A DNA stretch of 5,867 nt, taken from contig CAZLGG010000162.1 in NCBI GenBank assembly GCA_964559135.1, positions 1 to 5,867 of the forward strand, read 5' to 3'. This document shows positions 1 through 5,867 of this stretch, piece by piece. This stretch comes from DRQF01 sp964559135. GTDB lineage: Bacteria > Planctomycetota > GCA-002687715 > DRQF01. A model generated the notes under the pieces. That model saw only the letters and a list, made by a program, of their open reading frames with translations. It was not told the origin of the DNA and made no database searches. Position numbers and translations under genes: made by a program. The first letter of the stretch is position 1. Each line of letters starts with the position of its first letter.

Positions 1-990
<990 letters not shown>

Positions 991-996
991 CGCGTC

Positions 997-2484
997 TCAG
1001 AGATCCTGAGCCTGCTTCTTGTTCAGGAAAAGCAGCGCCGCTTGCCCGCGGCCGAAGTCGATTTTTCTCCCATCAATCAGGGCTCCCAGAACAGGTTTCA
1101 TCTCCGGCACCCGGGGTGCGAAGTCCGGCCAGATCAGGGCGAGGTCTTCCACCTCGTCCATCCACGGGACGAGGGCGCGGACGATCATGCGAAACCCTTG
1201 GAGATTTCGAACCATCGGGATCATGGCCGCCTGGCAGTAGTACGCCACCGGTGAGAGGTCCTGGGGGGTGAGGACGACGTCTCGGGGTCCGAGATGCCGA
1301 TTCAGGTCCTCACCCATTTTTTCGTAGAGCGTCGTGGCGTAGTGCCTTCGAAGTCGCCATCCGGAATGGGAGCCCCACCCCGCGAGAACGGCCAGCAGAA
1401 TGGCCCCCGCCTTGATCCCGAGGAATCCCCGCTCCCGAAGGGCCGCGGCGGGAATCGTGCCCATGAGGGCGAGGCCGGGCACCGCTTGGAGAATCCAGAA
1501 CTCGTGAACCGCCGCACGTTGCTGGAAAACGAGCGCGGGAAGGAGTCCCGCCAAGGTGAGCACCCACGCCGCCCGGATGAGAGGGCCTCTCCGGCGGACG
1601 GAGAGCACCGCACCGATCATCGCCGGGACGAGCAAGGCCCAGGTCCAGCCCTGGAGAAACCATCGGGCCATGGAGCTCGAGTAGTCGACGGATGAGGCCA
1701 CACCGGCCACGCCGAGCAGGGGTTTGATCTCATCCATCGCACCTTGGGCGCTGCCTGTCGCCCAAAGAAGCCAACTCAGATAGGCGAGAAACCCCGCGGC
1801 GAACGGGAGTGCCGCCGCGGCGGCGAGTCGTCGTCGCCTCTCCAGATTCGAGGCGAGCAGCAGCCAGATCCACAGGGAGGGTACGAGGAAATAGGCGAAC
1901 CAGTCGGTGAGAGCCGCCAGGAAGGCGACTGCGAACCAGAGCATGAGAGTCCCGAACTTCCGCCGTGCGGCGTGGCGCTGAAACGCGAGATAGGACAGAG
2001 CAAGGAATGCCAGCGAAAACATGGGGGCATCCACCATGCTTCCGTACTCGTGGAGCATCGGCGTGCTCGCCGCGAGGGCAAGGGCCCACCAGCCTCCCAG
2101 CGGCGACGCGGCCCGCCGCGCCACCCACCACACCCCGGCCAAGGTGACGAGAAGGAGCACGAAGATGGGAATGCGTAGAGCCTGCTCGTTCCGTCCGAAG
2201 GCGTGGTAGGCCGGATACGTGATCAGGTGCGGGAACGGCGGATGGTTGTAGTAGAAGTAGGCCGTTTCCGTCGTCGTGGGTTGGGCAAACAGAGCTGGGC
2301 GGAGGCGCAACGCCATGAGGCCATGGGTTTCGAAGTTGCGCGCGGCAAGGCCGTAGTACGTACTCGTGGTGCCACCGAGCGAGGCGTCGAAGGGCGCGTC
2401 GATCTCCGCGAGGTGAACGCCCAGGAGAAACAGCGTGGCGGCCAAGGCGACGAGGGGGAGGATGCCGACTGCGGGTTTCGGCAT
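997..2484 (-). CDS. Polytopic membrane glycosyltransferase, GT-C fold, GT39/ArnT-like
   Basis: This 495-residue protein has about ten strongly hydrophobic segments between residues 8 and 370 and a more polar C-terminal part (about 375-495), the usual plan of GT-C enzymes that move a sugar from a lipid-phosphate donor to an acceptor on the outer face of the membrane. The first loop after helix 1 carries the acidic residues E27, D29 and D33 expected near the active site, followed by a YYGLAARNF segment (43-51) and YYNHPPFPHL (78-87), a motif common in GT39-like proteins. EYGSMVDAP (146-154) is another conserved-looking loop with an acidic residue. Donor and acceptor cannot be told from sequence. 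The ATG shares one base with the stop of the FHA gene (TGATG), and no ribosome site precedes it, so translation is probably coupled to that gene. It is the last gene of the operon; its stop is 6 bases from the convergent kinase gene, with no clear intrinsic terminator between. Confidence 0.85.
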   Translation of the reverse strand: MPKPAVGILPLVALAATLFLLGVHLAEIDAPFDASLGGTTSTYYGLAARNFETHGLMALRLRPALFAQPTTTETAYFYYNHPPFPHLITYPAYHAFGRNEQALRIPIFVLLLVTLAGVWWVARRAASPLGGWWALALAASTPMLHEYGSMVDAPMFSLAFLALSYLAFQRHAARRKFGTLMLWFAVAFLAALTDWFAYFLVPSLWIWLLLASNLERRRRLAAAAALPFAAGFLAYLSWLLWATGSAQGAMDEIKPLLGVAGVASSVDYSSSMARWFLQGWTWALLVPAMIGAVLSVRRRGPLIRAAWVLTLAGLLPALVFQQRAAVHEFWILQAVPGLALMGTIPAAALRERGFLGIKAGAILLAVLAGWGSHSGWRLRRHYATTLYEKMGEDLNRHLGPRDVVLTPQDLSPVAYYCQAAMIPMVRNLQGFRMIVRALVPWMDEVEDLALIWPDFAPRVPEMKPVLGALIDGRKIDFGRGQAALLFLNKKQAQDL

Positions 2485-2981
2485 CAGGCGAACAGGAACC
2501 AGGCCAAAAGGGCGATGGCGATCACGCTCAGGACGATGACGAGCGCCGTCGTGCTCTTCGGGGCCAAGTCCTCGCCGAGTTCCGGAATCCGCATCTCGAG
2601 GCGCGTGCTGCCAGAGCGGGGCTCGACGGGAGTCTTTCTCGGTTCCCCGGCCGGGACGGGCTGCGCCTCCGTCCAGCCCTTCACTTCGAACTTGAGGCGG
2701 GGGCCCTCGCGTCCCAGGCCGATCAAATCGCCCGGCTGCAATTCGGCACGACGCACCAGCTGGCCGTTCAGATACGTTCCGTTGAGACTTCCCATGTCAT
2801 ACAGGATGAGGCTGCCCGCTTCGACGCGGATCTCCGCGTGGTGCGTGGACACGGTGGGGTCCTGGAACGGATCGAGGGCGACGTCATTTTCGTCGCCGCG
2901 CCCGATGAGTATGGACTCCCGAGAAAGCACCTCGACCTGGCCTTCCCGGCTCCCGGAACGGTGGTTCAAAACGATCTGCAC
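2484..2981 (-). CDS. Tail-anchored FHA domain protein
   Basis: This 165-residue protein combines an N-terminal FHA domain (about 1-100) with one C-terminal membrane helix (about 144-164) that ends one residue before the stop, so it should be tail-anchored with the FHA domain in the cytoplasm. FHA elements seen are ILIGRGDENDV (Arg28), STHHAEI (Ser45, His48) and GSLNGTYLNG (Asn67). The usual Arg after the Ser is Thr here, and GSTNGT reads GSLNGT, but the main phosphothreonine-contact residues are kept. A Pro/Glu/Arg-rich linker (about 101-140) joins the domain to the helix. The chosen start is GTG at 2981-2979, preceded by AAGGAGGG with a 6-7 base spacer and lying 13 bases after the stop of the upstream gene. 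An ATG at 3047 in the same frame would overlap that gene by 53 bases and has no ribosome site. Its likely role is to bring a threonine-phosphorylated partner to the membrane; candidates are products of the neighbouring kinase genes. Confidence 0.88.
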   Translation of the reverse strand: MQIVLNHRSGSREGQVEVLSRESILIGRGDENDVALDPFQDPTVSTHHAEIRVEAGSLILYDMGSLNGTYLNGQLVRRAELQPGDLIGLGREGPRLKFEVKGWTEAQPVPAGEPRKTPVEPRSGSTRLEMRIPELGEDLAPKSTTALVIVLSVIAIALLAWFLFA

Positions 2982-2987
2982 GGGTCG

Positions 2988-2995
2988 CCCTCCTT
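2988..2995 (-). promoter_or_regulatory. Ribosome binding site deciding the FHA gene start
   Basis: Read on the minus strand, AAGGAGGG begins on the last base of the Ig-repeat gene's TGA stop and lies 6 bases before GTG at 2981. This near-perfect Shine-Dalgarno sequence fixes the GTG start, and its overlap with the stop codon suggests re-use of ribosomes from the upstream gene. Confidence 0.8.
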
Positions 2996-5037
2996 CAACC
3001 GGCGCGCTTGATGACAATGGGAACTTCCGCGACGTCGAAGACGCCATTCAGGGCGTGGAACCTCAACCGCAAGATTCCGGCACCCTCGGAAATGCCCTTT
3101 TCATCTGGAATCGTGCCGGATCCGGCCTTCGAAGGCAAGGGGACGACCTTCCCGTCCGATCCGACGAACACGGCTTCGATGGGGCCGTCCAGCAGGGGGG
3201 GCTGCTCCGCGGTGAAGCGGATGGCGCTCGGAAGCCGGGAAATGACGAGGGGTTCACCCGCCTTGGGCTTGCGACCGGCGATGCTGACGATGACGGGGGG
3301 AGCCGTCACGAGATTCAAATTGAAGCTCCTCCTCGCCACGTGGCCGTGCTTGTCGCTGGCCTCGACGGCGATGGGGCCCTTGGCTTCGAGCAGCCATCGG
3401 CGAAGCGTCCCCGTTTCCTCCAGTTTGCGAAGAACGCGACCATGGACGAGGTTCAAGGGTTCGAGCCCGGAGGGGTCTTCCACCGTCAGAATCAGCGGTG
3501 AAGACGGTTTCCAGAGGAACTTGTCCTCGCCTCCCGAGGGGATCTCGATCTCTCCCAGCGTCAGCCGAATGCTGGGAGCGTCGTCGTCCACCGTCGCCGA
3601 GGGAGTTTCGAACACGAAGTCCTTCGTGAGCCGTTGGCCCACCTGATCCGTCGCTTCCACGCGGAGGCGTCCCGGCGCGGAGACCGCGATTTTCCGCTCA
3701 TATCGCCCCTCTCTGAGTCGGGGTGTCCCGAGGCGGACGCCTTCGCGAGCGCGGGCCTTGATCTTGCCTGTGGTCAGGGAGCTTTCGTCCTCGATCAAAA
3801 GGGTGTACTCGGTCGGACCGAGAAATGGGATGGTCTCCAGGGTGTGGGGTTCGCCCTTTGCGTCCACGAGTGTGATCCGCGGCGGCCGTATGTCCCCTTG
3901 GACCCGCACGACGCCCAACTCCTCGGTGACTTGGTTGCGGTCGTCGACCACCTGGATCGCCCAGGTGACGGCGTCGTTCGTGGCGGGAACTCGGAAGACG
4001 ACACCGCTCGGGCCGTCGGCGGGCAAAGGTTGCAAGACCGCGTCAACCCCTCCGCGGAGCCGGAGCGACTCGTTGTGCGCGAGGCCGTCGGCGAAGAAAG
4101 CGAGCACCGTGGACGGCGGTGGAGTCGTCACGAGTCCCCCTTCGGGGACCACGCGATCCCCGTGGCGAATCTCTCGAAGCCGCCGGGGCATCCGTTGGAT
4201 GCGGAGACGCGCATGCGTTGTGTGACCGGCGCCGTCCACCGCGGAGAACTCGAGAACACCGCCCGCGGCTTCCCCGGAAAGGGGATGGGGGATGACGAAT
4301 TGGCGAAGGCTTCGGCCGGATGACGTTGGCGCGACGACCTCGCCGCGATACCGAACCCGCGCGTCCAGAAGAAGGGACAAGTCCTTCACCGAGAGTGAGA
4401 CGGTCTCGTCGGGAAGAACGAAGAGTTCCTCGTCCGGCGGCGCTTCGGACGGCGCGTCGCCCACCTGGACGGTCCATTCCGGGGCCTGGTCGTCGACGAT
4501 GACCGGATAGGAGATGAGAGGGGTCAGGCGATCCGCCTCGCCGCGGGCCGCCAAGCGAAGGCTCGACTCCCCCTGAAGCGGGATGGCGGCTTTTCCGTCG
4601 ACTAGGTCGAGGGGGCGACCGTTGACGGCGAGAGGGCCCAAGAGTTCTGCGGTGGCGTCATCCAGCGTCAGGGACCAAGGGGTCCCCGTGGCGTCCGCCG
4701 GATCGACGCCCAGAGCCCCCAGGCCGAGTTCGGCGAGGGTGCGGCTCTCGCCCCCCGGGAAATCGAGTTGCGCCCGGGTGAGGAAGAGTCGAAGGGCCGC
4801 CTCGCGTCGAAGGGCGGCGACCCGGATGCGTTGTTTCGGCGTGAGCGTGTCGGAAGAAAGGTGGTTCAAGGTCCGAAGAATCTGGTCCGGGCCGTCGACG
4901 GGACCTCCGTCTCGTGTCTCGAGACTTCGAATGCGACGCTCTGCCCCCAGAGTCTCCGCGAGAACCCACGCACGCCACACGATGGCGGCGGCCAAGGCGA
5001 GGGCGACGATGCGAGCGATGCGTGCGAGGGTGGTCAC
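2995..5037 (-). CDS. Membrane-anchored extracytoplasmic protein with tandem Ig-like beta-sandwich repeats
   Basis: This 680-residue protein is of no family I can name. Residues 1-26 (basic start, then VALALAAAIVWRAWVL) form a signal anchor. Residues about 30-95 look helical and charged, perhaps a stalk. The rest reads as five or six Ig-like beta domains, roughly 110-182, 183-281, 282-380, 383-477, 484-577 and 578-680. Two markers recur: a D-x-x-P-type domain start (DDQAPEW 182, GDIRPPRI 381, DDDAPSI 484, VTAPPVI 577) and a domain-closing A-x-D-x-x-G-H/Q motif (AVDGAGH 266, ATDQVGQ 462, ASDKHGH 560), as in bacterial Ig-like repeats of surface and periplasmic proteins. No catalytic motif, cysteine pair or cell-wall sorting signal was seen. 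A binding, spacer or sensing role outside the cytoplasm is inferred. GTG at 5037 is the earliest possible start: a TAG lies in frame at 5064-5062, and the next in-frame GTG (codon 20) would cut the anchor. It has no ribosome site of its own. Confidence 0.85.
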   Translation of the reverse strand: MTTLARIARIVALALAAAIVWRAWVLAETLGAERRIRSLETRDGGPVDGPDQILRTLNHLSSDTLTPKQRIRVAALRREAALRLFLTRAQLDFPGGESRTLAELGLGALGVDPADATGTPWSLTLDDATAELLGPLAVNGRPLDLVDGKAAIPLQGESSLRLAARGEADRLTPLISYPVIVDDQAPEWTVQVGDAPSEAPPDEELFVLPDETVSLSVKDLSLLLDARVRYRGEVVAPTSSGRSLRQFVIPHPLSGEAAGGVLEFSAVDGAGHTTHARLRIQRMPRRLREIRHGDRVVPEGGLVTTPPPSTVLAFFADGLAHNESLRLRGGVDAVLQPLPADGPSGVVFRVPATNDAVTWAIQVVDDRNQVTEELGVVRVQGDIRPPRITLVDAKGEPHTLETIPFLGPTEYTLLIEDESSLTTGKIKARAREGVRLGTPRLREGRYERKIAVSAPGRLRVEATDQVGQRLTKDFVFETPSATVDDDAPSIRLTLGEIEIPSGGEDKFLWKPSSPLILTVEDPSGLEPLNLVHGRVLRKLEETGTLRRWLLEAKGPIAVEASDKHGHVARRSFNLNLVTAPPVIVSIAGRKPKAGEPLVISRLPSAIRFTAEQPPLLDGPIEAVFVGSDGKVVPLPSKAGSGTIPDEKGISEGAGILRLRFHALNGVFDVAEVPIVIKRAG

Positions 5038-5069
5038 AGAGAAAACTGTCCGACAGCGGTCCTATTCAT
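5034..5069 (-). CDS. Possible 11-codon leader peptide upstream of the Ig-repeat gene
   Basis: An ATG at 5069 follows a strong Shine-Dalgarno sequence by 9 bases and opens an ORF encoding MNRTAVGQFSL. Its TGA overlaps the GTG start of the Ig-repeat gene by four bases (GTGA). Since that GTG has no ribosome site of its own, translation of the leader followed by re-initiation would explain how the large gene is expressed. The peptide has no run of one amino acid, so classical attenuation is unlikely. Alternatively, one missing T in the TTTT run at 5043-5046 would put this ATG in frame with the large gene and make these residues its true N-terminus. Confidence 0.45.
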   Translation of the reverse strand: MNRTAVGQFSL

Positions 5070-5076
5070 TCCGTCT

Positions 5077-5084
5077 CTCCTCCC
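5077..5084 (-). promoter_or_regulatory. Strong ribosome binding site ahead of the leader ATG
   Basis: Minus-strand GGGAGGAG is centred about 11 bases before the ATG at 5069. It is the only good Shine-Dalgarno sequence in the gap. It sits more than 40 bases from the GTG at 5037, too far to serve that start directly. Confidence 0.65.
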
Positions 5085-5109
5085 AATTATCGGTTCATCC
5101 CGTGCCCAT

Positions 5110-5139
5110 GGTATAGCGTCTAAGCACTTTTAGGGCGAA
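5110..5139 (-). promoter_or_regulatory. Weak promoter candidate for the Ig-repeat/FHA/glycosyltransferase operon
   Basis: In the most AT-rich part of the gap, minus-strand TATACC (5115-5110, four of six matches to a -10 box) lies 18 bases from TTCGCC (5139-5134, three of six matches to a -35 box). Transcription would begin near 5103, leaving about 34 bases before the leader ATG. The match is poor and may be chance, or the genes may be read through from the pseudokinase gene. Confidence 0.2.
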
Positions 5140-5170
5140 CTCTTATCGCGTCCGAGCTCTTCGAGTCGCC
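5134..5170 (-). repeat. Imperfect inverted repeat after the pseudokinase stop
   Basis: GGCGAACTC (5134-5142) pairs with GAGTCGCC (5163-5170), giving an 8-pair stem with one bulged base and a 20-base loop. It begins 6 bases after the pseudokinase stop codon. No U-rich tail follows it on the minus strand, so it is not a standard intrinsic terminator. It could be an mRNA 3'-end structure or an operator overlapping the weak promoter, or it could be chance. Confidence 0.3.
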
Positions 5171-5176
5171 TGGTGT

Positions 5177-5867
5177 TCAGGAGCGGCCCGACGCCCAGCA
5201 CCGGATCAACGCGGCCCGCATCTCCTCTATAGACGACGGCCTATCCTTTGGTGATTTTTCCATGCCGTCGAGGATATGAGCGCCGAAGCCTCCCAGGCGT
5301 TCGTCGACGGCTTCGATGGGTGCGGCGGGAGGGAGGTGACGGCGGTGCGCCAGGATCACGGAATACCCCGTTCCTTCGAAAGGGGGCCGTCCCGCGGCCA
5401 TCGTGTAGAGGAGGACCGACAGGGAGTAGAGGTCCGACGCGGGGGTCGGCGGCTCCCCGAGCAACACCTCCGGCGCACCGTGAATGAGGAAGGGGCCCGC
5501 CTCGTCGTGGAGATCGAGGTCGGTCGTGCTGCGGGCGGAGCCGAAACCCGTGAGGCGCACCCGGTCCTTCGTGTCGAGCAGGACGTGAGCCGGTCCGAGT
5601 CGCCCGTGGCAAAGCGGTGGAGTTCGTCCGTGGGTCGCGATGAGAGCGTCCATGAGTCCGAGAGCCACGTCGAGAAAACGGGTCGGCTCCATGGGCCGAC
5701 GTCGGAGCAACAGATCGGCCAACGTGAGATCGGTGTGAGGTGCGGAGACGATGACGGTCAAGGCGTTCCACTCGAAGACGTCCAACACAGGATGAATCGT
5801 GTCGTTCGGGGTTTCGGCAAGCCGACCGGCCTGAGTCACGAGGTGATGTCGTGCGTTTTTTTCCCCC
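5177..5867 (-). CDS. Predicted pseudokinase, Hanks-type protein kinase fold (5' end outside window)
   Basis: The frame stays open to the right edge, giving 229 visible residues; GTG at 5839 is an internal codon, since kinase-like sequence (end of helix C, then HPVLDVF) runs across it. The fold is clear from structural motifs: LTLADLLLRRR (47-57), an APE motif at 131-133, SDLYSLSVLLYTM with GRPPFEG (144-165) and a final KSPKDRPSS with the buried Arg209. The catalytic parts are gone: the HRDLKPxN loop reads HGRLGPAH (87-94), replacing the catalytic Asp by Arg, the Lys by Gly and the metal-binding Asn by His; DFG reads GFG (107-109). Phosphotransfer is therefore very unlikely, and a scaffold or regulatory role is inferred. 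The Lys and Gly-loop region is outside the window. No membrane segment is visible. The gene precedes the three-gene operon on the same strand by 139 bases and may be co-transcribed with it. Confidence 0.88.
   Translation of the reverse strand, partial: GEKNARHHLVTQAGRLAETPNDTIHPVLDVFEWNALTVIVSAPHTDLTLADLLLRRRPMEPTRFLDVALGLMDALIATHGRTPPLCHGRLGPAHVLLDTKDRVRLTGFGSARSTTDLDLHDEAGPFLIHGAPEVLLGEPPTPASDLYSLSVLLYTMAAGRPPFEGTGYSVILAHRRHLPPAAPIEAVDERLGGFGAHILDGMEKSPKDRPSSIEEMRAALIRCWASGRS

Noticed and set aside
1005..1035. Hairpin candidates near the convergent stops (CCTGA/TCAGG and CTGCTT/AAGCAG)
   Set aside because: Stems are 5-6 pairs with loops of about 12 bases, lie inside the glycosyltransferase coding end and lack a proper T tract, so they do not support a terminator call.
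2484..3047. Longer FHA protein starting at ATG 3047
   Set aside because: It would overlap the upstream gene by 53 bases, has no ribosome site and adds a disordered Ser-rich tail. GTG 2981 has an excellent site and keeps the FHA domain whole.
2203..3501. 432-codon plus-strand open frame
   Set aside because: It lies antisense to three minus-strand genes with clear domains. Its product is low-complexity, Arg/Gly-rich and without any recognisable fold, as expected for a shadow frame in GC-rich DNA.
3634..4323. 229-codon plus-strand open frame
   Set aside because: Antisense to the Ig-repeat gene; no domain and no ribosome site of note.
5086..5091. GATAAT as a -10 box on the minus strand
   Set aside because: It matches the -10 consensus well but has no -35 partner, and a start point 6-8 bases downstream would remove part of the ribosome site.
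5177..5839. Pseudokinase gene complete within the window from GTG 5839
   Set aside because: No ribosome site precedes the GTG, the frame is open to the edge, and this start would leave out most of the kinase N-lobe.

Overview
The window is GC-rich bacterial DNA, coding almost end to end, with good Shine-Dalgarno sites and tightly packed genes. Eukaryotic-type Ser/Thr kinases, FHA phosphothreonine readers, Ig-like surface repeats and a polytopic sugar transferase together fit a large-genome, signalling-rich bacterium of the planctomycete, acidobacterial or myxobacterial kind. This is inference from gene content. Nothing in the window fixes the phylum.

Layout. Bases 1-990 (+) hold the 3' part of a membrane Ser/Thr kinase: end of the kinase C-lobe, a two-helix membrane hairpin, an acidic linker and a C-terminal FHA domain. 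Its stop lies 6 bases from the stop of the convergent minus-strand genes. Read in their own direction, those genes are: a protein kinase-like gene cut by the right edge (5867-5177) whose catalytic residues are all replaced, so a pseudokinase; a 139-base gap with a weak promoter candidate, an imperfect hairpin and an 11-codon leader ORF with a strong ribosome site; a 680-residue membrane-anchored protein of tandem Ig-like beta domains (5037-2995); a small tail-anchored FHA protein (2981-2484); and a GT-C/GT39-type membrane glycosyltransferase (2484-997). The last three are joined by a 13-base gap and a 1-base stop/start overlap and almost certainly form one transcription unit.

How they may work together. 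A kinase, a dead kinase fold and two FHA domains on the cytoplasmic side of the membrane suggest a phosphothreonine relay or scaffold. The Ig-like protein and the glycosyltransferase point to the extracytoplasmic face. The simplest reading is that phospho-signalling controls, or assembles at the membrane with, an envelope or glycosylation apparatus. This resembles in outline the mycobacterial case in which a pseudokinase domain recruits an FHA protein to envelope synthesis. Here it is a hypothesis based on gene order and domains.

The points most worth a second look are the pseudokinase, the leader ORF that ends inside the GTG start of the Ig-like gene (or a single-base error in a T run that mimics one), and the unnamed Ig-repeat/FHA/GT39 operon itself. 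No tRNA, rRNA, CRISPR array, insertion sequence or phage gene was seen. No stretch over 300 bases lacks a gene.
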